A stretch of DNA of 64,000 bases from Ralstonia pickettii (GTDB lineage Bacteria; Pseudomonadota; Gammaproteobacteria; Burkholderiales; Burkholderiaceae): contig NZ_CP104381.1 in the NCBI RefSeq assembly GCF_030582395.1, positions 1,240,001 through 1,304,000 of the forward strand, given 5' to 3'. A program made the position numbers and the translations under genes. The notes beneath the pieces are model-generated. The model ran no database searches. It worked only from the letters and a program-made list of their open reading frames with translations, and was not told the DNA's origin. Positions 40,231 to 50,298 of this stretch are shown here, one piece after another (positions within the stretch are counted from its first letter, which is position 1; every line of letters begins with the position of its first letter).

Positions 40231-40248
40231 CGCACTTCGTGCGTTTTT
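40231..40248 (+). terminator. Small hairpin with T-run after the DUF2065 gene
   Basis: CGCAC (40231-40235) pairs with GTGCG (40239-40243) around TTC, followed by TTTTT. The stem is short, so termination may be partial before hisZ. Confidence 0.55.
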
Positions 40249-40289
40249 ACCTAATTTCCGCCGTACCAAGACTCCCGAGCGAGACCGTC

Positions 40290-41453
40290 ATGCCGACCAA
40301 TTGGCTGCTGCCTGAATCCATTGCTGATGTGCTGCCTTCAGAGGCGCGCAAGATCGAAGAGTTGCGCCGCTGCATGCTCGACCTGTTCCGCACCTACGGC
40401 TACGAACTCGTCATGCCCCCGATGCTGGAATACATCGAGTCGCTGCTTTCCGGCACGGGGCATGATCTCGATCTAAAGACGTTCAAGCTGGTCGATCAAC
40501 TCTCCGGTCGCACCATCGGCCTGCGCGCCGACATCACACCGCAAGTCGCCCGGATCGATGCTCACTTGCTGAACCGCGCCGGCGTGACGCGCCTGTGCTA
40601 CGCCGGTTCGGTACTGCATACCCGTCCGAGTGGATTCCACGTCACGCGAGAGCCGCTGCAGATCGGCGCCGAAATCTATGGCCATGCCGGCCTTGAAGCC
40701 GATCTCGAAATTCAGGAATTGATGCTTGCCGCCTTGTCGGCGGCGGGTTTGGCGGATGTGCGCCTGGATCTCTGTCACGTTGGCGTGGTAGCGGCGTTGC
40801 TGGAGCAGTCGCCGATAGCCGCGCGCATTCAAGACGAGCTTTTCACTGCACTGGCCGCTAAGGACGTACCGGCTCTGCGTGCCGTCACGGCGGAGCTTCC
40901 GGCGGCTCAGCGCGACGCCATCAATCTGCTGCCAGCGCTGTATGGCGGCGCCGAAGTGCTCGATCTCGCGCGCAAGCGGTTGCCGGCGTTGCCCGCGATC
41001 GGCCGCGCCCTGGACGACTTGGCTACGCTGGCCGAGCGTGCCCGCGGTGCGGCCGTAAACATCGATCTGGCCGATCTGCGTGGCTACCACTACCACAGCG
41101 GTGTGATGTTTGCTGCCTATGTAGCCGGTGTGCCGAATGCCGTGGCGCGCGGCGGCCGGTATGACAAGGTCGGGGAGGCGTTTGGCCGCGCCCGGCCGGC
41201 GACAGGCTTTTCACTGGACCTGCGCGAAGTCGCCGGTATCTCGCCAGTTGAGGCGCGCGCTGCCGCCATCCATGCGCCATGGTCGGGCGATGCCAAGCTG
41301 CGCGAGGCCATTGCCGCGTTGCGGGCTGCCGGCGAGATTGTTATCCAGTCCCTGCCAGGCCACCCGGAAGATCTGGAGGAGTTCGCCTACGACCGGCAAC
41401 TCGTCGAAGAGGGCGGTCGTTGGATCGTCAAGCCCCGCAACGCTTCGATCTGA
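40290..41453 (+). CDS. hisZ: ATP phosphoribosyltransferase regulatory subunit HisZ
   Basis: A 387-residue paralogue of histidyl-tRNA synthetase that forms a complex with the short form of HisG and gives it histidine feedback control. It shows the core [38 protein letters not shown], then [27 protein letters not shown] and [22 protein letters not shown], but lacks the C-terminal anticodon-binding domain of a synthetase. The hisG partner is not in this window. It lies before purA, a common pairing in beta-proteobacteria. Confidence 0.95.
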   Translation: MPTNWLLPESIADVLPSEARKIEELRRCMLDLFRTYGYELVMPPMLEYIESLLSGTGHDLDLKTFKLVDQLSGRTIGLRADITPQVARIDAHLLNRAGVTRLCYAGSVLHTRPSGFHVTREPLQIGAEIYGHAGLEADLEIQELMLAALSAAGLADVRLDLCHVGVVAALLEQSPIAARIQDELFTALAAKDVPALRAVTAELPAAQRDAINLLPALYGGAEVLDLARKRLPALPAIGRALDDLATLAERARGAAVNIDLADLRGYHYHSGVMFAAYVAGVPNAVARGGRYDKVGEAFGRARPATGFSLDLREVAGISPVEARAAAIHAPWSGDAKLREAIAALRAAGEIVIQSLPGHPEDLEEFAYDRQLVEEGGRWIVKPRNASI

Positions 41454-41530
41454 AGTTGTTGCATAACGTTGTGTAAATACCCGGTAATTTCAGGGAAGCC
41501 CCTGGCAACAAGGGTAGAATACGTTTTTAA

Positions 41531-42889
<1,359 letters not shown>

Positions 42890-42903
42890 CGCGCTGCGCC
42901 CCG

Positions 42904-42934
42904 ATTCGCCCGGTGATTTGCCGGGCGAATTTGC
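42904..42934 (+). terminator. Hairpin after purA
   Basis: ATTCGCCCGG (42904-42913) pairs with CCGGGCGAAT (42921-42930) around a 7-nt loop. The T-run is short (ATTTG), so it is a probable but not strong terminator. Confidence 0.65.
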
Positions 42935-43006
42935 ATGGAGCGCCTGCTTTCCATAGAACACGATAGCGGCAACTCACGCCGCATTCACGATACAAAGAGG
43001 TACAGC

Positions 43007-43579
43007 ATGAACCAGCCGATCAACGACGACTCGCATCTATGGGTGTCCTGGGATGACTACCACGGCCTGATCGAGCGCCTGGCGCTTATCGTGCATGAGT
43101 CGGGCTGGAAGTTCGACAAGATTCTGTGCCTGGCGCGGGGCGGATTGCGCGTTGGCGATCAGCTGTCGCGCATCTACGACCTGCCGTTGGCTATTCTGGC
43201 GACCAGCAGCTATCGCGAAGCTGCTGGCACGCAGCAGGGCGATCTCGACATCGCCCAATACATCACGATGACGCGTGGCGAGCTGTCGGGCCGTGTGTTG
43301 CTTGTGGACGATCTGGTGGATTCGGGTGTCACGCTGGAGCGTGTGGGGCGTCATCTGAAGGAGCGTTATCCGGCTGTGACCGACGTGCGTACAGCTGTGC
43401 TATGGCACAAGGCATGCTCGAAGATCAAACCGGATTACGCTGTGCAGTTTCTCGCAACCAATCCGTGGATCCATCAACCGTTCGAGGAGTACGACACGCT
43501 CCGCCCCCACAACTTGGCCGCGTGGATCAAGCGCGGGAAGGCGCGTTCGGCCGGTAACGGCGAAGCGTCGGCGGCCTGA
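43007..43579 (+). CDS. Phosphoribosyltransferase (purine type)
   Basis: A 190-residue type I phosphoribosyltransferase. The PRPP-binding loop is VLLVDDLVDSGVTLERV, and ILCLARGGLRVGDQLSRIYD and an LYxxxP-like N-terminus fit the xanthine/guanine phosphoribosyltransferase group. It lies 117 bp after purA, consistent with purine salvage. The exact base (xanthine, guanine or hypoxanthine) cannot be read from the sequence. The ATG at 43007 has AAAGAGG about 8 nt upstream. Confidence 0.88.
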   Translation: MNQPINDDSHLWVSWDDYHGLIERLALIVHESGWKFDKILCLARGGLRVGDQLSRIYDLPLAILATSSYREAAGTQQGDLDIAQYITMTRGELSGRVLLVDDLVDSGVTLERVGRHLKERYPAVTDVRTAVLWHKACSKIKPDYAVQFLATNPWIHQPFEEYDTLRPHNLAAWIKRGKARSAGNGEASAA

Positions 43580-43918
43580 GGCGTTGGTCGATTGCGTCGA
43601 GGCGCGAATGGAGTGGCGTGTGCGGCTTGCGTCGTGCGTGCCACTTCGGTAACCTGATGACACGGGCTGCAACGTGAGCCCGAAACCCGCGTACGGATTG
43701 GCTTTGCAGCATATGTCCAATACGAGCAGCGCGGTTGATCGAAGCGTGATGCGTCTCTCTGTGGATGCGTCGCGCTTCGAGCCCACCCAGCGTCTGGGGC
43801 AGGTGAGGTCGGTGATCCGGCTCCGCCCTGGCGTGATAGCCAAGACACAATGCACGTCGTCCTTCGCGGAATGTCGCGTCAGCTACTGAAAAACGATAAT
43901 CCGGTCGCGGAAAAGAAA
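43580..43918. other. Gene-free region without recognised content
   Basis: Short open frames here have no family resemblance, no ribosome site and no neighbour support. A 8-bp inverted repeat, TCGAAGCG (43738-43745) with CGCTTCGA (43773-43780), encloses two direct copies of GATGCGTC. Nothing else is recognised before the tRNA terminator. Confidence 0.5.
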
Positions 43919-43944
43919 AACGGCGCAACTTGCGTTGCGCCGTT
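43914..43944 (-). terminator. Terminator of the tRNA-Leu gene
   Basis: On the minus strand AACGGCGCAAC pairs with GTTGCGCCGTT around a 4-nt loop (43919-43944), followed by a T-run. It starts 10 bp after the tRNA 3' end. Confidence 0.92.
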
Positions 43945-43953
43945 CCTGAACTC

Positions 43954-44038
<85 letters not shown>

Positions 44039-44108
44039 AGGTGTGCGTGTACCGAAGCTGTAATTATTACGGGATCCAGCGATCCTGTCAACACTCTAGA
44101 AGAAAAAA

Positions 44109-46703
44109 TTGAATCAACCGACTTATCCGATCCCGAGCCGCGAGGAAATCCTCGGTGTGCTGCGCACTTCGGGGTCTCCGCTGTCAGCCACCGACATTGC
44201 CAAGGCGCTGTCGGTCACGCGCAAGGAGCATGACGGCTTTATCAAGCGTTTGACCGCCATGGAGCGGGATGGTCAGATCGAACTCAACCGCAAAGGGCGC
44301 TACGAACTGGCGCACCAGCCTAATTTCATCGAAGGTCGCGTCATCGGCCATCGCGATGGCTTCGGCTTTTTCGTCCGCGATGACGGTGAGCCCGATATCT
44401 TTCTGCCCGAGCGCGAGATGCAGAAGGCCATGCATGGCGATCGCGCCCTGGTGCGCGCCGTTGGCTACGACCGCCGCGGGCGCTCCGAAGGGCAGATCGT
44501 CGAGATCCTGCAGCGGGCCAACAAGCGCGTCATCGGCCGGTTGCTGTCGGAAGGCGGCACGCTGGTCGTGGCGCCGGAAGACAAGCGCCTTGGCCGCGAC
44601 ATCCTGATCGCACCGAAGGGGCAGGGCAAGGCCAAGGTCGGCCAAGTGGTGAGCGTGGAGATCCTGGAATATCCGGACCGCTACGTGCAACCGATTGGCC
44701 GCGTGGTGGAAGTGCTGGGCGAGATTGACGACCCCGGCATGGAGATCGAAATCGCCGTGCGCAAGTACGGCGTGCCGCACGAGTTTTCCGAGCCGACACA
44801 GCGAGAAGCTGAGGCGCTGCCCGACGTCGTTCGCGATGCCGATTTGGCGGGGCGCATCGACTTGCGCGACGTACCGTTGGTCACCATCGACGGTGAAGAC
44901 GCGCGCGATTTCGATGACGCCGTCTATGCCGAGCCCGTCAAGATCGGCCGCACCAAGGGTTGGCGCCTGATCGTGGCAATTGCCGACGTGTCGCATTACG
45001 TGCGGCCTGGGCATCCGCTGGATGCCGACGCCATTGATCGCGCGACCTCGGTCTATTTTCCGCGCCGGGTGATCCCGATGCTGCCTGAGAAGCTTTCCAA
45101 CGGTTTGTGCTCTCTGAACCCCGAAGTGGACCGCCTGTGCATGGTCTGCGATGCGGTGATTACTGCCAAGGGCGAGATCAAGGCCTATCAGTTTTACCCG
45201 GCGGTGATGCACTCGAAGGCACGTCTGACCTACAACGAGGTCTGGGCGATCCTGTCCAATGTGAAGGGCCCGGAGGCTGCCAAGCGCGCGCCGCTGGTGC
45301 CGCATCTGCAGGACCTATACGAGCTGTATCAGACGCTGCTCAAGGCGCGCCGCGAGCGTGGCGCGATCGACTTCGACACCACCGAGACGTACATCGTCTG
45401 CAACGCGCAGGGCAAGATCGAGCAGATCCTGCCACGCACCCGCAACGACGCACACCGGCTGATCGAAGAGTGCATGCTGACAGCCAACGTCTGCGCGGCA
45501 GAGATGCTGGAGAAGTACAAGCATCCGGCGCTGTACCGCGTCCACGCTGGCCCGACCGAAGAAAAGCTGCAGGCGCTGCGTGCGTTCCTGAAAACGAGCG
45601 GCTTGACGCTGGGCGGCGGCGACAAGCCGCAGGCGGCTGATTACGCCGAACTGATGGAAAAGGTGGCAGCACGCCCTGATGCCCCGATGCTGCAGACCAT
45701 GCTGCTGCGCTCGATGCAGCAGGCGGTCTACAGCCCGGACAACATCGGCCACTTTGGGCTGGCGTATCCAGCGTATGCGCACTTCACGAGCCCGATCCGC
45801 CGCTACCCCGATTTGCTGGTGCATCGCTCCATCAAGGCGATCCTGCATCGCACGCGTTATGTGCCGGTGCTGGCACCAGGCGTGCAACTGAACAGTGCGC
45901 TCTCGCCAAAGGCGCGTCGCTTGCAAGCTGAAGCCGAGAAAGGCGTGCCGGCAGCGGTCGACAACAAGGCCAAGGTTGAAGCGATCTGGCATGAGCTCGG
46001 CGTGCATTGCTCGGCCAACGAGCGCCGCGCCGACGAGGCCTCGCGCGACGTCGAGGCGTGGCTCAAGTGCTACTTCATGCGCGACAAGCTCGGCAACGAG
46101 TTCTCGGGCACCGTCAGCGCCGTCACCTCGTTCGGCATCTTTGTGCAGCTCGACGAGCTGTATGTGGAAGGTCTGGTGCACGTGACCGAGCTGGGCAGCG
46201 ATTACTTCCAATACGACGAAGCCCGCAATGAGCTGCGCGGGGAGCGCACGGGCATCCGCTATCGGTTGACCGACCGCGTGCGTGTGCAGTTGCTGCGCGT
46301 CGATCTGGATGCCCGGAAGATGGACTTCCGCCTGATCCAGGAGCCCTCGACCAAGGCACTGCGCCCAGCCAAGGTGACCGGCACACCAGAAGCTTCGGCT
46401 GCGCGGCAGTCTGCCGTGGCAACGCCGGCGCCGCCGGTGGGCCGCAAGAAACCCCGTCAATTGGCAGCATTGCTGGGCGGTACGGCCAAACCGGAGGAGT
46501 CGTTCGACGAGACGCTGGATCGCGTCATTGAAGAGCAGCCGGTGTTCGAGCCGGGCGGCCGTGCGCTGCCTCCGGGGCATGCTCACGCCAAGCCGGCTCG
46601 CAAGAAGCAGGCGACGCGCAGCACAAAGCCCAAGGGCAGCGCCAAGACCGCTGCCCCGCGCAAGGCAGCGGGCAAGCCCCCGCGCAAGACCAAGGGCCGT
46701 TAA
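44109..46703 (+). CDS. rnr: Ribonuclease R
   Basis: An 864-residue 3'-5' exoribonuclease of the RNase II/R family that degrades structured RNA. Order: N-terminal helix-turn-helix (PLSATDIAKALSVTRKEHDGFIKRLTAMERDGQI), cold-shock domains, the RNB catalytic domain (VTIDGEDARDFDDAVYAE with the metal-binding Asp residues), an S1 domain (GNEFSGTVSAVTSFGIFVQLDELYVEGLVHV) and a Lys/Ala/Arg-rich tail (from about 780) typical of RNase R. The start codon is a TTG at 44109, 71 bp from the divergent tRNA; an A/G-rich stretch (AGAAGAAAAAA) precedes it. Confidence 0.95.
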   Translation: MNQPTYPIPSREEILGVLRTSGSPLSATDIAKALSVTRKEHDGFIKRLTAMERDGQIELNRKGRYELAHQPNFIEGRVIGHRDGFGFFVRDDGEPDIFLPEREMQKAMHGDRALVRAVGYDRRGRSEGQIVEILQRANKRVIGRLLSEGGTLVVAPEDKRLGRDILIAPKGQGKAKVGQVVSVEILEYPDRYVQPIGRVVEVLGEIDDPGMEIEIAVRKYGVPHEFSEPTQREAEALPDVVRDADLAGRIDLRDVPLVTIDGEDARDFDDAVYAEPVKIGRTKGWRLIVAIADVSHYVRPGHPLDADAIDRATSVYFPRRVIPMLPEKLSNGLCSLNPEVDRLCMVCDAVITAKGEIKAYQFYPAVMHSKARLTYNEVWAILSNVKGPEAAKRAPLVPHLQDLYELYQTLLKARRERGAIDFDTTETYIVCNAQGKIEQILPRTRNDAHRLIEECMLTANVCAAEMLEKYKHPALYRVHAGPTEEKLQALRAFLKTSGLTLGGGDKPQAADYAELMEKVAARPDAPMLQTMLLRSMQQAVYSPDNIGHFGLAYPAYAHFTSPIRRYPDLLVHRSIKAILHRTRYVPVLAPGVQLNSALSPKARRLQAEAEKGVPAAVDNKAKVEAIWHELGVHCSANERRADEASRDVEAWLKCYFMRDKLGNEFSGTVSAVTSFGIFVQLDELYVEGLVHVTELGSDYFQYDEARNELRGERTGIRYRLTDRVRVQLLRVDLDARKMDFRLIQEPSTKALRPAKVTGTPEASAARQSAVATPAPPVGRKKPRQLAALLGGTAKPEESFDETLDRVIEEQPVFEPGGRALPPGHAHAKPARKKQATRSTKPKGSAKTAAPRKAAGKPPRKTKGR

Positions 46704-46748
46704 AGCAGTTAGAGCGGTCAAAGCGGCCGAGGAGTGAGGGCAGACAGG

Positions 46749-46760
46749 TACAATCGCGCC
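46749..46760 (+). promoter_or_regulatory. Candidate leaderless promoter of rlmB
   Basis: TACAAT at 46749-46754 followed by CGCGCC (6 nt) and the rlmB ATG. No ribosome site lies between. It would allow rlmB to be made separately from rnr. Confidence 0.5.
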
Positions 46761-47513
46761 ATGTCTAAATCCAAGCTCCTCATCGGCTTTCATGCCGTTA
46801 CCGCCCGACTGCGCCACGGCGCCAAGTCGATCGACGAAATCTACTTCGAGGCCAACCGCCGCGACCGCCGCATGCAGGATTTCCTGAAAGCGGCGGAAGC
46901 AGCGGGCGTGCGCCTCATCCCCGCCGACGCTGACCGGCTGCGCGGCATTGCCGGCACTGATCGCCACCAGGGCGTGGTTGCCAAGGCAGAGTCGCTGTCG
47001 CTGGCGCTCAATCTTGATGAACTGCTCGACGGCATCGAAGGCACGCCGCTGCTGCTGGTGCTCGACGGTGTGACCGATCCGCATAACCTAGGTGCTTGCC
47101 TGCGCGTGGCCGATGCGGCTGGCGCGCACGCCGTGATTGCGCCGAAGGACCGTAGCGTCGGGATCAACACGACGGTCGCCAAGGTGGCCAGTGGCGCTGC
47201 CGAAACCGTCCCATACATCACCGTGACCAACCTGGCGCGTACGCTGCGCGAGTTGCAGGAGCGCGGCGTATGGGTGATCGGCACGGCGGACGAAGCCGAG
47301 CAGGATCTCTATCAGGCAGACTTCAAGGGTCCCATCGCCATTGTGATGGGTGCCGAAGGCGAAGGCATGCGCCGGCTCACGCGTGAGACCTGCGACGCAC
47401 TGGTCAGCATTCCGATGGCCGGTAGCGTGGAAAGCCTGAACGTGTCGGTGGCCAGTGGCGTGTGCCTGTTTGAAGCGGTACGCCAACGCGCGGCGGCACC
47501 TGCCAAGAAGTAA
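46761..47513 (+). CDS. rlmB: 23S rRNA (guanosine-2251-2'-O)-methyltransferase RlmB
   Basis: A 250-residue SPOUT-class methyltransferase acting on G2251 of 23S rRNA. The N-terminal L30e-like substrate-binding domain ([31 protein letters not shown]) is followed by the knotted SPOUT domain with [42 protein letters not shown] and [23 protein letters not shown], the three SpoU motifs. It lies 57 bp after rnr, the classical rnr-rlmB pair. Confidence 0.96.
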   Translation: MSKSKLLIGFHAVTARLRHGAKSIDEIYFEANRRDRRMQDFLKAAEAAGVRLIPADADRLRGIAGTDRHQGVVAKAESLSLALNLDELLDGIEGTPLLLVLDGVTDPHNLGACLRVADAAGAHAVIAPKDRSVGINTTVAKVASGAAETVPYITVTNLARTLRELQERGVWVIGTADEAEQDLYQADFKGPIAIVMGAEGEGMRRLTRETCDALVSIPMAGSVESLNVSVASGVCLFEAVRQRAAAPAKK

Positions 47514-48262
47514 TGAGTATCGAACCTTCGGCCGCGTTCGATGCGGCTGCACTGGCCCAGGCCCACGCCTGGATCGAGGCGGCCCAGCACATCATGGTGC
47601 TCACGGGCGCGGGCGTCTCGGCCGAATCGGGTGTGCCGACGTTTCGTGATGCACTGACCGGCCTGTGGTCACGGTTCAACCCGGAAGACATGGCCACCGA
47701 GGCCGCGTATCGCAAGCACCCGCGCATGGTCTGGGACTGGTATCAGGAGCGCCGCGAGCGCGTGCTGCAGGCGCAGCCGAATCCAGCCCATCTTGCGATT
47801 GCAGCGCTGGCCAGGCGCAAGACGGTGACGCTCGTCACGCAGAACGTCGATGGCTTGCACCAGCGCGCCGGCAGCGAAGGCGTGATCGAACTGCACGGCA
47901 ACCTGTTTGCCAACAAGTGGTTGGGTGGCTGTGGCAAATGCGATATCGGCACCGCCGAGCCGGGCAGGCCGCCGCGTTGTGCGACGTGTGGCGCGATGCT
48001 GCGCCCGGGCGTGGTGTGGTTTGGCGAGCAACTGCCGCTGGTCGCGAACTACCGTGCTGAAGAGGCAGCCAACACGTGTGACGTATGCCTCGTTGTTGGC
48101 ACGTCCGGCATGGTGTATCCGGCGGCCGGGCTGCCGGGGTTGGCAAAGGACCACGGCGCCAAGGTGATCGTTGTGAATCCAGAGCCGAGTGCGCTGGATG
48201 CAACCGCCGACCTGGTGATTCATCAGCCGGCGGGCGTGTGCCTGCCCGCCATGCTGGGATAA
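47513..48262 (+). CDS. NAD-dependent protein deacylase of the SIR2 family
   Basis: A 249-residue sirtuin that removes acyl groups from lysines using NAD. It has the NAD loop LTGAGVSAESGVPTFRD, TQNVDGLHQRAG, the catalytic His in IELHGN and a zinc-binding C-x2-C ... C-x2-C (CGKCDIG ... CATCGAML), followed by RPGVVWFGEQLP. It shares one base with the rlmB stop (TAATG), so it is coupled to rlmB. CobB-type by length, but I did not check class. Confidence 0.92.
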   Translation: MSIEPSAAFDAAALAQAHAWIEAAQHIMVLTGAGVSAESGVPTFRDALTGLWSRFNPEDMATEAAYRKHPRMVWDWYQERRERVLQAQPNPAHLAIAALARRKTVTLVTQNVDGLHQRAGSEGVIELHGNLFANKWLGGCGKCDIGTAEPGRPPRCATCGAMLRPGVVWFGEQLPLVANYRAEEAANTCDVCLVVGTSGMVYPAAGLPGLAKDHGAKVIVVNPEPSALDATADLVIHQPAGVCLPAMLG

Positions 48263-48274
48263 GGCCAGCGCTTT

Positions 48275-49234
48275 TTACGCCGCCACGCGCAGCGGCTCAA
48301 TCAATGCCTCCAATTTGACCGCGTCCGCTGCAAACAGGCGGATGCCTTCGGCCAGCTTTTCGGTAGCCATGGCATCGGCATTCATGTGCCAGCGGAACGA
48401 CTTCTCGTCAGCCGGCAGACGCACGATGTTGGCCGCATTGGCGTTGTCAGGAGAAAGCTTGCGTTCGACGGGCGCGTCGGACTGCTGCAACTGAGCGAGC
48501 AGATCGGGACTGATGGTCAAGAGGTCGCAGCCGGCCAGTTCGACGATCTGCGAGATGTTGCGGAAGCTCGCGCCCATCACTTCGGTCGGGTAGTCGAACT
48601 TCTTGTAGTAGTTGTAGATGCGCAGGACGGACTGCACGCCGGGATCGTTCGCGCCGCCTTGCGCGACCGGGTCCCAGTTGGCGCCGGCATCCTTTTTGTA
48701 CCAATCGTAGATGCGGCCGACGAAGGGTGAGATGAGCTGCACGCCTGCTTCCGCGCACGCCACCGCTTGAGCCAGCGAGAACAGCAGCGTCATGTTGCAG
48801 CGGATGCCTTCTGCACGAAGCTGATCCGCCGCGCGGATGCCTTCCCAGGTCGACGCAATCTTGATTAGCACGCGCTCGCGCGCCACGCCCCGCGCTTCGT
48901 ACAACGCAATCAGATGTTTGGCCTTGGCGACCGTCGCCTCGGTGTCGAACGACAGCCGTGCATCGACTTCTGTCGACACGCGGCCCGGGATGATCGACAG
49001 GATCTCGCAGCCGAATGCCACGAGCACGGCATCGATGATGTCTTCCACGCTATCGCTGCGGGCGTCACGCACGGCTTGCTCCAGCAGCGGGCGGTATTCG
49101 GCTTTCTGCACGGCCTTGAGGATCAGCGACGGATTGGTCGTCGCATCGTGCGGCGCGTAGGCCCGCATGGCCTGGAAATCGCCCGTGTCGGCGACTACGG
49201 TGGTGAACTGCTTGAGTTGATCGAGCTGAGTCAT
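48275..49234 (-). CDS. tal: Transaldolase
   Basis: A 319-residue TIM-barrel enzyme of the non-oxidative pentose phosphate pathway. The N-terminal [15 protein letters not shown] is conserved, and the Schiff-base lysine lies in [48 protein letters not shown] follows. The start at 49234 ([10 protein letters not shown]) is the canonical one, although the open frame is longer. A TACAAT -10 candidate lies on the minus strand at 49294-49289. The divergent neighbour rpiA acts in the same pathway. Confidence 0.96.
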   Translation of the reverse strand: MTQLDQLKQFTTVVADTGDFQAMRAYAPHDATTNPSLILKAVQKAEYRPLLEQAVRDARSDSVEDIIDAVLVAFGCEILSIIPGRVSTEVDARLSFDTEATVAKAKHLIALYEARGVARERVLIKIASTWEGIRAADQLRAEGIRCNMTLLFSLAQAVACAEAGVQLISPFVGRIYDWYKKDAGANWDPVAQGGANDPGVQSVLRIYNYYKKFDYPTEVMGASFRNISQIVELAGCDLLTISPDLLAQLQQSDAPVERKLSPDNANAANIVRLPADEKSFRWHMNADAMATEKLAEGIRLFAADAVKLEALIEPLRVAA

Positions 49235-49384
49235 GAAGCGAGTCCGAAGTACGTTCCAGCGTTGCGCCGGAGATGGAGGGATGAATCGATTGTACTCCGC
49301 AGGTTTGGCTCCGCCAGCCGGCCGAGGGCCATCGCATTGATCCGGTACACTAACAGGTTTCCCGATCCCGACCGAGTTTTTGCG

Positions 49385-50071
49385 ATGACGCAGGATGAAC
49401 TGAAGGCGTTGGTGGCACAGGCCGCCGCAGACTACGTATTGGCCAACGTGCCCGAGGGCGCCGTGCTGGGTGTCGGCACCGGCTCGACGGCCAACCTGTT
49501 CATCGACGCGATGGCGCCGCACAAGGCGCGGTTCGCCGGCGCGGTGTCCAGCTCGGAGGCGTCGACTCGCCGCCTGCAGGGCCACGGCTTCACGGTGCTC
49601 GATCTGAATGAGGTCGATACTATTCCCGTGTACGTGGATGGCGCCGACGAGATCGACGCTTCCGGCGCCATGATCAAGGGCGGCGGCGGTGCGCTCACGC
49701 GTGAAAAGATTGTTGCCTCGGTGGCCAACGTGTTCGTTTGCATCGCTGACGGCAGCAAGCTCGTTGAGACGATGGGTGCTTTCCCGTTGCCGGTGGAAGT
49801 GGTGCCGATGGCGCGCGCCGCCGTGGCCCGCCAACTGGCTGCGCTGGGCGGTCAGCCGCGCCTGCGCATGACCAAGGAGGGCCAGATCTACAAGACCGAT
49901 AACGGCAACGTGATTCTCGACGTGACCGGCCTGCGCATTGCGGACCCGAAGGGTCTCGAAGCGATCGTCAACGATATTCCGGGCGTAGTGACGGTCGGCC
50001 TGTTTGCCAAGCGCGGTGCAAATGTGCTGCTGCTGGGCACGGAAGCCGGCGTGCAGCGGCGCGACTTTTGA
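49385..50071 (+). CDS. rpiA: Ribose-5-phosphate isomerase A
   Basis: A 228-residue enzyme that interconverts ribose 5-phosphate and ribulose 5-phosphate. Family blocks are present: [60 protein letters not shown] and [13 protein letters not shown]. It is divergent from tal and starts 150 bp away. A strong terminator follows it. Confidence 0.97.
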   Translation: MTQDELKALVAQAAADYVLANVPEGAVLGVGTGSTANLFIDAMAPHKARFAGAVSSSEASTRRLQGHGFTVLDLNEVDTIPVYVDGADEIDASGAMIKGGGGALTREKIVASVANVFVCIADGSKLVETMGAFPLPVEVVPMARAAVARQLAALGGQPRLRMTKEGQIYKTDNGNVILDVTGLRIADPKGLEAIVNDIPGVVTVGLFAKRGANVLLLGTEAGVQRRDF

Positions 50072-50092
50072 CCGCCTAGTCCGCTGTTATGG

Positions 50093-50126
50093 AAAAGCTG
50101 CTCATGCAAATGGGCAGCTTTTTTTA
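50093..50126 (+). terminator. Terminator after rpiA
   Basis: AAAAGCTGC (50093-50101) pairs with GCAGCTTTT (50114-50122), extended inward by TCAT/ATGG around GCAA, with a T-run of seven. It separates rpiA from the chemoreceptor gene. Confidence 0.9.
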
Positions 50127-50211
50127 TGCCTGTTAAGGCACTTTGCAACGGTGCTGCGCAAATATGCCGCATACGCGCACGTTTGCATTCGCTATCTGAT
50201 TGAAATGAGCC

Positions 50212-50238
50212 TTAAGTGAGACGTGAGTCGGCCGATAA
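50212..50238 (+). promoter_or_regulatory. Sigma-28 (FliA) promoter before the chemoreceptor
   Basis: TTAAGTGA-N11-GCCGATAA. The -10 half matches the FliA consensus GCCGATAA exactly, the spacing is 11, and the -35 half agrees at 5 of 8 positions with TAAAGTTT. The predicted mRNA start is about 50246, 50 bp before the ATG at 50299. Confidence 0.8.
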
Positions 50239-50298
50239 GACGGACACGTGGCAGAAGCACAGCCCCTCGTAGTTGGATGTCGTCTTACCCAAAACATC

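Noticed and set aside
40290..41453. HisZ taken as a second histidyl-tRNA synthetase
   Set aside because: It lacks the anticodon-binding domain and the [12 protein letters not shown] motif seen in hisS; it fits HisZ.
43400..43928. Overlapping short open frames in the gap before tRNA-Leu
   Set aside because: Several frames are open in both strands with Arg/Ser/Ala-rich composition and no ribosome site or resemblance, as expected for GC-rich non-coding DNA.
45315..47084. A 589-codon minus-strand open frame opposite rnr and rlmB
   Set aside because: It overlaps two well-supported genes and shows no domain.
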